Origin: Erythrobacter sp. KY5
GTDB taxonomy: Bacteria > Pseudomonadota > Alphaproteobacteria > Sphingomonadales > Sphingomonadaceae
Assembly: GCF_003264115.1 (NCBI RefSeq)
Contig: NZ_CP021912.1
Span: 2,711,001-2,775,000 of the forward strand
Length of the DNA stretch: 64,000 nt
Direction: 5' to 3'
Shown: positions 1 through 9,225 of the stretch, one piece after another
How the letters are laid out: the number at the start of each line of letters is the position of its first letter
Position numbering within the stretch: position 1 is the stretch's first letter
Translations under genes and position numbers: made by a program
Notes under the pieces: generated by a model
The model's input: only the letters and a program-made list of their open reading frames with translations
The model's database searches: none
Told to the model about the DNA's origin: nothing

Positions 1-463
1 CCTCAAGTCCTTTCTCAACGAAATCGAAATACGTTCGCCCCCTAACCGAGAAGCAGTCGATGTCGTAATATTCGGGGGATGAGATCGAGATCGACCCACC
101 CCGCTTTATTTTGGCTTGCGGAAGCAAAATAATTGCGGTTGCCGCATCAGAAGCAGTCACCTTTATTTTCGCAATTTCGAGATTTTCAACGCTTGATGAG
201 TCCGGACTTTCAATTTTCTCAGTTAATATTGTTTCGAATTGAAGGTCAGTCTGGGGATCTATTTCACCCATATTAATAAGCATTCTGATACGAGCAAGAT
301 TGGGCTCTTCGCTCTCCTGCACAAATTGAAAATCGCGACAAAACTCTTCGAAACGCCCTTCAGCAACTGCAGTGCCATTATCGCAACCCACTAGCGCGAG
401 GCAAAGCAACGCGCTGAGTCTGATACCGATGCGGCGGGTGGAGATGATCGCGATGGTCGGCAT
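1..463 (-). CDS. Predicted lipoprotein, cut by the window edge (N-terminal part)
   Basis: A minus-strand reading frame stays open from an ATG at 463 to the left edge, about 154 codons. The N-terminus is basic, then hydrophobic, and ends in a lipobox (LVGC, Cys near residue 27), so the product should be a membrane-anchored lipoprotein. No domain is recognised in the visible part, which is rich in acidic residues and Ile. The start lies 5 bases after the stop of the Imm11-like gene, with a GGGAG ribosome site inside that gene's end, so the two are probably co-translated. It may be an accessory to the immunity function, which is only inferred from position. The C-terminus is outside the window. 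Confidence 0.6.
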   Translation of the reverse strand, partial: MPTIAIISTRRIGIRLSALLCLALVGCDNGTAVAEGRFEEFCRDFQFVQESEEPNLARIRMLINMGEIDPQTDLQFETILTEKIESPDSSSVENLEIAKIKVTASDAATAIILLPQAKIKRGGSISISSPEYYDIDCFSVRGRTYFDFVEKGLE

Positions 464-468
464 CGAAC

Positions 469-1188
469 CTACTCCCGCTCGGACCAATAGGGTCGAATTT
501 CGAAAAGCCCCGCATCGGCGTTTTCTTCCGGCGTCGGCGCCTGCAATGGCGTAAAGAGAGCCCCCTTCAGACCAGCTTGGCGCCAGGCATCGACGATGGT
601 TTCGTCGAAGATGAAACCGGTTTGATAGCGAAGCAGATAGAAGGCGTGCTCGTCTTCACGCACCGTAGGAAAGCGGACGTCGTCGAGCCGGGTGAGGAAG
701 GGGTTGTCGGCAGCCTCTTCGACACCCGGATAAAGGTCCGAATGCCAAAGAACATTTGATCGCTCCTCGTCGAATCTATCGACGACGCGAACGACATCCA
801 TCATCCAGTAGGGTTCTACCGGCCCGCCATCTCCATCGACCGCAGCGCATTCGGCGAACTCGAACGCATCGGGGTCGATCTCGACCAGCAGGTTCTTCGC
901 GCGCAGCGAAACGAAAGGCTTACGGAAACCATAAATGTCCAGAAGCTCTTCATTGTCTACACCCACCACCAGCGCCGGTTTCGCACGCAGCGTCGGTAGG
1001 CCAAAGCGCAATGGCGCGCCTAGGCCCTCGATTGCGTATTCATGATTGCCCGCCAGAACGTAAGCGCCCGGGACTGTGCTTGGCACCAAAGCCTGGGCCT
1101 TGTTAACAAACTCGAAATCGCTTGGATTGAGGCGCAAATCGGAGCCGACGCTGTAGAAGCGTCGCCGGTCGTGATTACGAGGCTGCAT
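469..1188 (-). CDS. Imm11-family (DUF1629, MXAN_0049-type) immunity protein
   Basis: About 239 residues, acidic, soluble, with no signal peptide. The C-terminal part has the pattern I associate with the Imm11/DUF1629 family: a domain centred on FIFDETIVDAWRQAGLKG followed by a short F-T-P-L end. Family members are predicted antidotes encoded directly after polymorphic toxins. I chose the ATG at 1188, which has GGGA seven bases upstream. A TTG at 1221 would add 11 residues. The ATG overlaps by 14 bases the end of a short frame that looks like a toxin remnant (1175-1333), the usual toxin-immunity arrangement. A lipoprotein gene follows 5 bases later and a type I exporter lies upstream. The family call is from memory of sequence patterns. 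Confidence 0.6.
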   Translation of the reverse strand: MQPRNHDRRRFYSVGSDLRLNPSDFEFVNKAQALVPSTVPGAYVLAGNHEYAIEGLGAPLRFGLPTLRAKPALVVGVDNEELLDIYGFRKPFVSLRAKNLLVEIDPDAFEFAECAAVDGDGGPVEPYWMMDVVRVVDRFDEERSNVLWHSDLYPGVEEAADNPFLTRLDDVRFPTVREDEHAFYLLRYQTGFIFDETIVDAWRQAGLKGALFTPLQAPTPEENADAGLFEIRPYWSERE

Positions 1189-1333
1189 ATCGAGATCCCG
1201 CGTTGGGTCTTTTACGGGCAATATGGAATGCGTCGAGATTGTGCCCAGACGCGTTCAGCAGAAATTGAGCATGATCGGAATTCAGGCGGATTGCACGCAG
1301 GTATTTGTGGTGACAACTCGCCCAACTAAGCAC
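1175..1333 (-). pseudogene. Possible remnant of an AHH-type nuclease toxin C-terminus
   Basis: A 52-codon frame opens just after a stop (GTG at 1333) and ends with TAA at 1175-1177, overlapping the Imm11-like start. It holds C-H-H at residues 7-9, then an A-x-x-L-L-x4-G-x-N-L-D-A pattern at residues 22-35. This resembles the start of AHH-family HNH/EndoVII toxin domains (AHH, then a G-I-D-I-N-D-A segment), but the usual downstream part is missing. No N-terminal toxin region precedes it, because the secretion adaptor gene ends at 1475. The reading is therefore a truncated or decayed toxin tail left next to its antidote. It could also be chance, since the frame is short. Confidence 0.33.
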
Positions 1334-1474
1334 GCTACTTCCTCAGCACTTCCTCGCGACCCCCTACGGTCGGAGATAACTTCAAACGGAGACGCACTTT
1401 TAAGGGTGAGTCAGAGCACGGAGTAGTTCGAATTCAAATAACCGACAAGACTATATTTGAAGAAATATCACTTT

Positions 1475-2974
1475 TTATCGCTCCCGCCCCGCCTCGTTCA
1501 CCGCCCGGCTGATCGGCGAAAGCAAATACTGAATGATTCGTCGTCGCCCAGTCTTGATCTCGGCCTGAACCGACATGCCAGGCTGTACGCTGTCGCAGAG
1601 CGGATGACGCGCGGGATCATTCGTGGCACATGCAAGGTCGATCCTAGCGGCATAGACCAGGCCGGGTTGGACCGGGCGCCCATTCTGATCGCGCACGCTG
1701 CTAGCAGGCTGCTGGCTCTGATCGATCGCATCGCGACTGATGTTCGTTACGGTGCCTTCGATCAAACCATAGTCGGTGAAGTTGAACGCTTCGAGCTTGA
1801 CCGCGACCCGTTGGCCGACGCCAACAAACCCGATATCCTTGTTCTGGACGAACGCCTCGACAGAGATGCCGCCATTGCAGCTCGAGGTATTGGCCGCGTC
1901 GCCCGAGGTGCACGGCACGATCACCATCAGCGGCTGTGCCGGCTGCACAACCCCTCCGACTGTGGTCACGGCGAGCTGCTGAATCACCCCGTCCACGGGT
2001 GCTCGCAGTTCCTGAAATTGCCGCCGGCGCTCGGCCTTTCGTAGTTCCTCGCCTGCCAGACTGACGCGGTCGCTCGCTTCGGCCAGGTCGGTGACTGCCG
2101 TCCTACCATAGCTCGCCCGCAATGCACGCAGCTCTGCATCAAGTCGACCGATCGAGGCTTCGGCGCGCATACCATTTGCGTTCTGAATGTCGATATTCCG
2201 AATATGTTCGGCGCGGAGCTGTTCATATTCGAGGAGCTGCAGTCTTGAGTAAAAGCCTTTCTCGGCGAGTTGAGCACGGGCATTCAGCTGCTGGTCGATA
2301 TAGGGCAGTGCTTCTTCGAGCTTGGCGATCTCGGCACGCGCCGCCGCTAGCTGCGCCTCGCTTTCCGCGCGCTGCTGGGTAAGGCTCGCACTTTGTGCCT
2401 CATATTGTGCAATCGCGGTATCGATAAAGGCTTGCTGAGTTGCAGCGACGTCCGGAGGCGTGCCTTCAGGAGCGGCAAATCGGGTGGATCCGCCTTGCAA
2501 ATGTGCAAGTAGCGCATTGTTGCGCGCTTCGATGATCTGGGCAGACTGGAGCGATTGCGCGCTCTGTGCCTCGTCCGCAGTGGCAAGAGTGGGATCGAGC
2601 TCGATTAGCAGGTCGCCTTGTCGGACGAACTGCCCGTTACGCACATGAATCGCGCGCACCGCCCCAATCTCAATTGGCTGCACGACCTTCACGTTGCCGT
2701 CCGGCACAGTTCTCCCGGCAGCGGTCGCGACAACATCGATCTTGCCGAACACGGCCCAGGTCAGGGCGAGGACGAACAGTCCGCAGGTAAGCAGCAGCAA
2801 CCAGCGCATTCCGGGACTGGGCGGCTTTTCCATGATTTCGAGCGCTGCGGGCAGGAACTCATGCTCGTCCTTCGGCTTGAACGCCTTGTCCGTCTCGTTC
2901 TGTCCGCGCCACGCTTCGACGAGCACCTGGCCGTGCTTGACCAATGTCGGAGAACGGGAAGCAAACCAACTCAT
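1475..2974 (-). CDS. HlyD-family periplasmic adaptor of a type I secretion system
   Basis: A 499-residue membrane fusion protein that links an inner-membrane ABC exporter to a TolC-type outer-membrane channel. A cytoplasmic segment of about 60 residues precedes one membrane helix (LLLLTCGLFVLALTWAVFG). Next come the lipoyl-like half (GRTVPDGNVKVVQPIEIG), a long coiled-coil hairpin rich in Ala, Gln and Glu, the second lipoyl half (LRAPVDGVIQQLAV), and a C-terminal beta domain. The length is typical of HlyD/PrtE proteins. Its ATG overlaps the stop of the ABC gene by 4 bases, so the two are translationally coupled. No TolC homologue or RTX substrate is encoded in the window. Confidence 0.93.
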   Translation of the reverse strand: MSWFASRSPTLVKHGQVLVEAWRGQNETDKAFKPKDEHEFLPAALEIMEKPPSPGMRWLLLLTCGLFVLALTWAVFGKIDVVATAAGRTVPDGNVKVVQPIEIGAVRAIHVRNGQFVRQGDLLIELDPTLATADEAQSAQSLQSAQIIEARNNALLAHLQGGSTRFAAPEGTPPDVAATQQAFIDTAIAQYEAQSASLTQQRAESEAQLAAARAEIAKLEEALPYIDQQLNARAQLAEKGFYSRLQLLEYEQLRAEHIRNIDIQNANGMRAEASIGRLDAELRALRASYGRTAVTDLAEASDRVSLAGEELRKAERRRQFQELRAPVDGVIQQLAVTTVGGVVQPAQPLMVIVPCTSGDAANTSSCNGGISVEAFVQNKDIGFVGVGQRVAVKLEAFNFTDYGLIEGTVTNISRDAIDQSQQPASSVRDQNGRPVQPGLVYAARIDLACATNDPARHPLCDSVQPGMSVQAEIKTGRRRIIQYLLSPISRAVNEAGRER

Positions 2975-5157
2975 GAGGCGAACTCGCGTATGCCGGTCTG
3001 TTTTGCGTGGAGCTGGGCGTAGCGTCCCCCAGCTCGGACCAGCTCCTCATGACTACCGATTTCGGTGATCTCGCCGGCCTCGACCGTGATGATGCGATTG
3101 CATGGACGTACTGCGGAAAGGCGATGCGCAATGATCATTACGGTGCGGCCGTCCGCGATGCGGCCGAGGTTGTTTTGGATGATCTCTTCGCTTTCAGCAT
3201 CGAGCGCACTTGTCGCCTCGTCGAGAATAAGGATGCGCGGATCGGTGATTAGAGCGCGGGCAATAGCGAGTCGCTGGCGCTGCCCGCCACTGAGGTTCGC
3301 GCCGCGCTCCTCGATCACCGTGTCGTAGCCGTGCGGCAAAGTGAGTATGAACTCGTGGGCGCCGGCGAGCTCTGCCGCCACAATAACCTTGTCCATTGCG
3401 ATCGTGGGATTGGCCATCGCGATATTCTCGCGCACCGAGCGGTTGAAAAGGATGTTCTCCTGCAACACCACGCCCACCTGACGCCGCAGCCAGGCGGGAT
3501 CGACCAGCGCGAGATCCGTCCCATCGACCAGCACGCGGCCCTGCTCCGGCACATAGAGCCGCTGGACGAGCTTGGTAAGCGTCGATTTGCCGGAACCCGA
3601 GGGGCCGACGATCCCAAGCATCTCGCCCGGCGCGATGTTTAGGTTCACCCCGCGGAGCGCTTCCGGCGCATCGGGGCGGTAGCGGAAGCGAACCTTGTCG
3701 AACTCGATACGCCCCTTGATCGGCGGTAGACTCGCGCGGTTGGGATTGTGCTCGGGTTCGGCGGGGGCATTGAGGATATCGCCCAACCGGTCGACCGAGA
3801 TACGCACCTGCTGGAAATCCTGCCATAGTTGAGACAAGCGCAGGATCGGCTGCGCGACGCGTCCCGCCAGCATGTTGAACGCGACGAGCGCACCTACTGA
3901 CAGGTCGCCATTGATGACGGCCTTTGCGCCGAAAAACAGGATCGCGACCGTCGTGAGCTTCGATACGAGCTGGATCAGATGGCTGCCCCAGGTCGAAAGC
4001 ACGGTCACATCCCACCCCGTCTTGATGTAGCCGGCGAACTGCTTCTCCCAGCGGTCGCGCATGCGCGGCTCGACCGCCATCGACTTCAAGGTACCGATGC
4101 CGGTGACGGTCTCGACGAGGAAGGCCTGGTTCTCCGCCCCACGCTTGAACTTCTCGTCGAGACGGGCGCGCAAGGGTGGGGTGACGGCGACCGAGATCAG
4201 CACATAGACCGGGATGGTCAGCGCCACGATCAGCGTCAGCAGCGGCGAATAAAGGTACATCACCGCGAAGAACACGATGGTGAAGAACAGGTCGATCACC
4301 ACCGTGACGGCGTTGCTGGTCAAAAAATTACGGATGTTCTCCAATTCGCGCACCCGCGCGACGCTGTCGCCTACGCGCCGCGCCTCGAAATAGGAGAGCG
4401 GCAGCGCGACCAGATGGCGGAACAGACTGGCCGAGAGTTCGGCATCAACCCGGTTTGAGGTATGGGCGAAAAGCCAGTTTCGCAAGGCGGAGAGCATGGT
4501 CTCGAAGATCAGCACCGCCGTCAGACCGATCGCCAACACCTCCAATGTGGTCATCGACTGGTGGACGAGCACCTTGTCGATCACAAGCTGGAAGAAGATC
4601 GGCGTGGCGAGCCCTACCAGCTGGAGGAAAAAGCTGCCGATCAAGACGTCGCGTAAAGGCTTGCGATACTTGACCAGCGCAGGGATGAACCAGCTGATGT
4701 CGAAGGCGCGCTTTTGTCCCGCGATATGCTCGCGGCTTGTCATCATAAGTAGGTCGGCCTCGCCGCCGGTGAAATCGAAACCGTCGGCGACCTCGTCCTC
4801 GGACCAGATCTCGGGCCGCTGACTCTCGGGTTTGAGGACCATGTGGCGATTGCCGGTATCCCCGGTATCGTCGACCTTGAGCAGGATCGCCGTGCCACCA
4901 TCGGCAAGCCGAACCAGTGCCGGCAAAGGCAGCTTGGCAAGGTCATGCGCCGCAGCCTTCTTGCGCCGCGCCATCAGGCCGAGCTTCTTGGCAACACGGA
5001 TCAAGTCGTCGAAATCGTACGGTCGGTCGCCCTGGCCGCGATCGTGGTGGATCTGCGCCGGTTCGGCGGGCACGCCAAGGAACTGCGCGAGCAGCACGAA
5101 GCTCGCCAGCGCCGCGTCGGCGGAACCCCCGGATGGGTTGGTTTGCGAATCTGTCAT
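2971..5157 (-). CDS. HlyB-type ABC exporter (type I secretion permease/ATPase)
   Basis: A 728-residue fused exporter. Residues 1-140 form a C39-peptidase-like domain in which the catalytic Cys is not present, as in HlyB, so it should bind but not cleave the substrate. Residues about 155-435 are the six-helix membrane domain. The ATPase domain has Walker A GPSGSGKST near 517, signature LSGGQRQRL near 619, Walker B ILILDEATSA near 640 and the H-loop IAHRLS near 678. It energises one-step export of a protein with an uncleaved C-terminal signal. It is the first gene of the pair with the adaptor. The closest candidates for a related cargo are the toxin remnant and immunity gene downstream, but that link is only positional. 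Confidence 0.95.
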   Translation of the reverse strand: MTDSQTNPSGGSADAALASFVLLAQFLGVPAEPAQIHHDRGQGDRPYDFDDLIRVAKKLGLMARRKKAAAHDLAKLPLPALVRLADGGTAILLKVDDTGDTGNRHMVLKPESQRPEIWSEDEVADGFDFTGGEADLLMMTSREHIAGQKRAFDISWFIPALVKYRKPLRDVLIGSFFLQLVGLATPIFFQLVIDKVLVHQSMTTLEVLAIGLTAVLIFETMLSALRNWLFAHTSNRVDAELSASLFRHLVALPLSYFEARRVGDSVARVRELENIRNFLTSNAVTVVIDLFFTIVFFAVMYLYSPLLTLIVALTIPVYVLISVAVTPPLRARLDEKFKRGAENQAFLVETVTGIGTLKSMAVEPRMRDRWEKQFAGYIKTGWDVTVLSTWGSHLIQLVSKLTTVAILFFGAKAVINGDLSVGALVAFNMLAGRVAQPILRLSQLWQDFQQVRISVDRLGDILNAPAEPEHNPNRASLPPIKGRIEFDKVRFRYRPDAPEALRGVNLNIAPGEMLGIVGPSGSGKSTLTKLVQRLYVPEQGRVLVDGTDLALVDPAWLRRQVGVVLQENILFNRSVRENIAMANPTIAMDKVIVAAELAGAHEFILTLPHGYDTVIEERGANLSGGQRQRLAIARALITDPRILILDEATSALDAESEEIIQNNLGRIADGRTVMIIAHRLSAVRPCNRIITVEAGEITEIGSHEELVRAGGRYAQLHAKQTGIREFAS

Positions 5158-5473
5158 GATGTTCTGCGACCCCGGACAAGCCGTCTAGTTGCGTTTTACT
5201 TCTAGGTAAACAAATAAGTAGCAGAGCCTATTGCGATCGAAGAATAGTCCTCGACTGTATCTCAGAGGCAACGGCCGCACTCGCAATGTAGCGCGACACG
5301 CATGACGAATTTTGCGGCGCACTTTTCTCGAAGTCGGCCTGGTACAGCCCAGCGGGTTGGCTTCGATGCCTGTGGGACCGAGACAGGACAGTGATTTGTG
5401 AAAGGTCGAGGTTCGTAATGATGACGATAGAACGACAGTGCGCGTTTGCGCCGAGAAGGTCAAAATGAGCAAC
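5158..5473. other. Intergenic region upstream of the type I exporter
   Basis: 316 bases between the exporter start and the end of the next minus-strand gene. A 95-codon minus frame exists (5185-5472), but its composition is unlike a protein (Arg, Ser and Leu scattered, no start signal), so I do not call it. The part near 5200-5220 is AT-rich (runs of A and T just upstream of the exporter ATG) and is the likely promoter region. I see no repeats or RNA gene. Confidence 0.5.
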
Positions 5474-6349
5474 CTAAGTCTCTAACGCTCGCGGATAGTC
5501 AAACACCCATCGCCATTTGGCGCATACGGCGTTCAATGCGAAAAGGATGGCCGTGAAGACTTCAACGAAAGGGTCGCGAACGAATATCCAACACACAAGC
5601 AGCAGCACCGATACGAGCGCGGAATGCCGCCGATCCAATGAGAGCACCCATTGCCACCTGGGATGAACATCGATGGGTTGCTTGGACGCGTGGATGTGAA
5701 CCGTCGCCGCAGAGATTTCAGGCGCGGCCGGCTCGCAAATTGCCTCGCGATCATCGCCCGTGTACTGTGGTCGATACGGCAATGATCGAGAGAGTGCTTC
5801 ATACTCCCGGAGCCTCATAAGCCGCGCATTCCATCGCATGATCTGCTCACCGATCAACCTTCCGAACTGTTCCGCAAATTCCTCCAAGACGCTCGGCAGC
5901 CCGATATAAGTCACACGCCGCCGAGTATCTTCGATCCGCGCCTCGCCAATGCTGGGCGAATGCAGGTGAAGGTCGATTTCGGTCTGAATCACAAGCCGTT
6001 CGATTTCGGCGAGGTCGCGAAACTCTCCTCCGAGCAACCCCACCCCGCCTTCTTCGATTGGCCTTCTCAAATCGTCAGCGTTGAGTTCTTTGCCCTGGAG
6101 AAGAACCCAGAGCGGGCTGCGAAAGATGCGGACAGCCTCGGGAACACTCTGTTCCAGATCTGCAATCACGCTGCCCGGCCCATCCTTCGGCACGTGTGTT
6201 CCGTCGAGATACCTTGGGTAAAGGCGATGCTCGACCGGTTTTGGCTTCTTAGCAGCGCCGGGATTCCCTCGCCACGCGCGATCGGCGTAGCGAAAGGTGA
6301 GCGCGGTTCGCATCCTGTCGGCAGGTGTGGTTTTGCGACCGTCGGCCAT
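5474..6349 (-). CDS. Hypothetical protein with a C-terminal membrane anchor
   Basis: 291 residues that I do not recognise. Residues 1-40 are basic. The middle is mixed alpha/beta with an Arg/Glu-rich helix around EQIMRWNARLMRLREYEALS. The C-terminus has two close hydrophobic stretches (HSALVSVLLLVCWIFV and VEVFTAILFALNAVCA), so the bulk should be cytoplasmic and tethered by a C-terminal hairpin. The gene stands alone between the type I exporter and the recombinase trio. Its reading frame is uninterrupted and the ends look genuine. It is probably part of the same accessory region. No function is proposed. Confidence 0.6.
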   Translation of the reverse strand: MADGRKTTPADRMRTALTFRYADRAWRGNPGAAKKPKPVEHRLYPRYLDGTHVPKDGPGSVIADLEQSVPEAVRIFRSPLWVLLQGKELNADDLRRPIEEGGVGLLGGEFRDLAEIERLVIQTEIDLHLHSPSIGEARIEDTRRRVTYIGLPSVLEEFAEQFGRLIGEQIMRWNARLMRLREYEALSRSLPYRPQYTGDDREAICEPAAPEISAATVHIHASKQPIDVHPRWQWVLSLDRRHSALVSVLLLVCWIFVRDPFVEVFTAILFALNAVCAKWRWVFDYPRALET

Positions 6350-6709
6350 CTTTGTTTTCCGCCATGCAACGCATCTCAGTTCCGTTGTACATTTATTGTC
6401 GCAGCGGAATGTGCAAGCAAAACCGAATCACCGCCATTGCGGAGTCTTACGTCAAGGCGGCGCGATAACGACCGAAAGTTTGCAAGCTTGCCAAGCCACA
6501 GCTGGAGCAGCTCTTTCAGACTGAGAATGTTGGAAGGAAGACGACCATGACTTGAAGAAGCACGCTGCTTTCAACCATTTCCGTTCCAGAAATGCGCGAG
6601 GCCGCCGGTGCTGGTACGCCGACGACCTCGAAATGACTATGTCACAAACTCTCTGATCTCGCATTTTTGGGTTCTTGTCAATCTGCAGTGGAAGACCGCT
6701 GCGCCAATA

Positions 6710-8317
6710 ATGCTGGATACACCAAACATGACAGATCAACGCTACTTTCTAGGAGCGAACCGCGTCGAGCAAATGCTCAACGCATTTACACGTCCTTTTG
6801 GCGGAGGATCCCCCTTCGCCGTGGCACTTCAACAGCCCGAACACATGGCCGATTTCTGCGAACGCGCGACAGGGCCAACAGCCGCCTCGGCTTTTCGGCG
6901 CACAGCACTCGCATTTGCCGAATTGCTCCAGGCCGGAACGATCCAGCCTACCGCTTCGCTTGGAGAAGTAACAAAAACCGTCCATCGGGCGGTGTGCGCA
7001 CGCGATGTGACGCCTCGGACCAGCTTCAATCGGCTCAAAATAATCCCGCGTCTCGTTCTTTTCGCCCAGTACCAAGGCGCAATGAATTCATTCGACTGGG
7101 CGCATGAAGACGTCACGGTAGCGAGAAAGTTCCACGACCGGCTGCTGAGTGAATGCCAGTCAGAGAAAGTTGCGCAACGAGATTGGTCTCAAATCGTCCA
7201 CCTTATTATCTGGTGCCGATTGAACGGTGTTCGCAAGGGTGAGCTCTTTCCCGATCGGATCGAAGCATTTGTTGCGCACACGTCCGGCTGCCCATGTTTT
7301 CAGTGTCTGGCGGACAAGCCTTCAAAAGACAGTCAATTGATTCGACCGCGTGCGCTATATCGCTGGCAGCGGTTCCTCGATGACAAACCGATCGTCAAGG
7401 AGAACGGGTTGGTCGTCCGCCAGAAAGAGGCCGGGTGGGAGAAACCCGAAAGCGTCGCGGCCTATGCTCACTATCTCGAACATGATCGGGGCCTCGTCAA
7501 AGACACGATCCGAGGCCAGGTCAGCTGCCTCGAGCGATGCCATCCGCAATTGGGCGAGGATGCTTCCCTATGGACGGCCCGCCACATCCGCGACGTTGTA
7601 CAGGCAGCGATCACGGGCAAGTCACCTGGCCGACAAAGCACGATCATTTCCATCATCCGCGGATACATCCGGTTTCGAGCAATACGTGGCGAGTGTTCGG
7701 CCGATCTCGTCGAAGCGATAATTTCACGGCCAGTTTACCGGCATACACGCCTTCCAACAGAAGCCTCCTACGGTGAGCTCAGAGCCTACATCGAGGGTTG
7801 CGACACCTCAACCGCGACAGGCCTGCGCAACCGCGCCATGATGACAATCCTGGCCGACACTGGCGCGCGGGCGCGCGAACTTTCAACCCTGAAATATTCG
7901 GACATCGACTGGGAGGAAGCTGAGTTTCGTACTCTGTCGAAAAACCGGCGCGAAGACATCATGCCGCTGACCAAAGACATCGCCCGGGCGATCGAGGCAT
8001 GGACGAGAGATGGCCGCCCCAAATCGGAGGATCCTCATGTCTTTATCCGGCTACGAAGGCCCTACTGCGGTTTGAGTCACAACCAGATCTCGACAAGCGT
8101 GCACGATGAATTGAGACGGCAGGGCTATCGAGGCAAAGGTGCAGCGCATCTTTACCGACATGCGATTGCATCCAAACTTCTGAGCGAAGGCTGCACACTG
8201 CCAGAGATCGGTCGTGCCCTGCGCCATCGCCTGCCAACGACCACGATGATTTATGCAAAGGCCGATGCAGAAAGACTGAGGCAAATCGCTCAGCCTTGGC
8301 CAGGAGAGGAGCAATGA
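6710..8317 (+). CDS. Tyrosine recombinase, first of an overlapping trio (long form)
   Basis: About 535 residues. The last 180 form a phage-integrase catalytic domain with all expected residues: Arg I in GARARELSTL (near 388), a Lys in the beta hairpin (LSKNRRED), H-x-x-R in HLYRHA (near 480), R-H in ALRHRLP (near 504) and the Tyr nucleophile in MIYAK (near 514). A Cys-rich stretch near 190 (CPCFQC) may bind a metal. The upstream half should hold the core-binding domain. The start is uncertain: GTG 6608, ATG 6710 and ATG 6728 are all in frame and none has a strong ribosome site. It ends with an ATGA overlap on the next recombinase gene. It is longer than the usual first recombinase of RIT elements and nearer in size to TnpB of Tn554. 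Confidence 0.88.
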   Translation: MLDTPNMTDQRYFLGANRVEQMLNAFTRPFGGGSPFAVALQQPEHMADFCERATGPTAASAFRRTALAFAELLQAGTIQPTASLGEVTKTVHRAVCARDVTPRTSFNRLKIIPRLVLFAQYQGAMNSFDWAHEDVTVARKFHDRLLSECQSEKVAQRDWSQIVHLIIWCRLNGVRKGELFPDRIEAFVAHTSGCPCFQCLADKPSKDSQLIRPRALYRWQRFLDDKPIVKENGLVVRQKEAGWEKPESVAAYAHYLEHDRGLVKDTIRGQVSCLERCHPQLGEDASLWTARHIRDVVQAAITGKSPGRQSTIISIIRGYIRFRAIRGECSADLVEAIISRPVYRHTRLPTEASYGELRAYIEGCDTSTATGLRNRAMMTILADTGARARELSTLKYSDIDWEEAEFRTLSKNRREDIMPLTKDIARAIEAWTRDGRPKSEDPHVFIRLRRPYCGLSHNQISTSVHDELRRQGYRGKGAAHLYRHAIASKLLSEGCTLPEIGRALRHRLPTTTMIYAKADAERLRQIAQPWPGEEQ

Positions 8318-9225
8318 GGGAAGACGTCGAGCGTTACATCGAGGCTCGCGCTGTCCTAGGCTACAAGGACAGAGGGCTGAAATATAAGCTTCGGAACTAC
8401 GCAAAGTTCGTCGAAGGCATCGGCGCCAAGCATATTACATGCGAGAACGTCGACTTCTGGCTGGATCAGTTTCCGAATGCAAAAGCCAGGGCCGAGCATA
8501 AGTGGCCCGTCGCCGGTTTGGCAAGATTTCTGCGTGCGGAAGATCCCAGGCACGAACGCGTCGACGACCAATACCAGGATCGGCGAAACTTGGGGCCTAG
8601 GTTCCTGCCTTTTATATACAAGCCACAGGAGATCAAGCAGGTCATTGATGCGTTCCCCGTGGTGCGACACCGTGACGACCCGCAGATGACAGTCACGATG
8701 CAAACTATCATCGGGCTTCTGGCAGCCTCCGGCATGCGCCTCGGAGAAGCACTACGCCTTAGGCTCGAGGACTACGATGGCGACCGCCTGACCGTTTACA
8801 ACAGCAAGTTTGATCGCAGCCGCCATGTCTATCTTGACCCAACCACTATCAAGCGCCTCGCCACATACATATCCAAAAGACCGAACAAGCTCGACAGCCC
8901 TGCGTTTTTCGTCTCCTCGCACAACCGCCCCCCGGCAAAACCAACAATGCAGATGCACTTTCGGCGCTGCACCGACCATTTACGAATGTATGGTCGGGCC
9001 GGGAGCGGGGCGCCCCGCATCCATGATCTGCGTCATACTTTCGCGGTTCGCTCACTCGCCCAATGTGCAGAAACCGAGCAGGCGGTCGAGAATCACATCG
9101 TCGCGCTCAGCACCCATCTCGGACATGTGAGCGTCGACTCGACCTACTACTACCTCAGACTTCTTCCTGGTCTGAGCCACCAACTTGCTTCTCATCTGGC
9201 AGGGGCGCGTCATGAGCAAAAGTGA
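8314..9225 (+). CDS. Tyrosine recombinase, second of the trio
   Basis: 303 residues. An N-terminal SAM-like core-binding domain (residues about 1-95) is followed by a catalytic domain with Arg in GMRLGEALRL, H-D-L-R-H in RIHDLRHTF, L-G-H in THLGHVS and a Tyr in the STYYYLR segment. The ATG at 8314 overlaps the stop of the first recombinase (ATGA) and has GAGGAG just upstream, so translation is coupled. The size matches the middle gene (RitB) of recombinase-in-trio elements. It ends 14 bases inside the third recombinase gene. Confidence 0.9.
   Translation: MREDVERYIEARAVLGYKDRGLKYKLRNYAKFVEGIGAKHITCENVDFWLDQFPNAKARAEHKWPVAGLARFLRAEDPRHERVDDQYQDRRNLGPRFLPFIYKPQEIKQVIDAFPVVRHRDDPQMTVTMQTIIGLLAASGMRLGEALRLRLEDYDGDRLTVYNSKFDRSRHVYLDPTTIKRLATYISKRPNKLDSPAFFVSSHNRPPAKPTMQMHFRRCTDHLRMYGRAGSGAPRIHDLRHTFAVRSLAQCAETEQAVENHIVALSTHLGHVSVDSTYYYLRLLPGLSHQLASHLAGARHEQK

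Noticed and set aside
5185..5472. 95-codon minus-strand frame upstream of the type I exporter
   Set aside because: Composition is not protein-like, there is no ribosome site, and it fills the exporter's promoter region.
6350..6607. Left terminal repeat of the recombinase trio
   Set aside because: I compared this region with 10238-10325 and 11098-11150 and found only short, weak matches, so no end is called.
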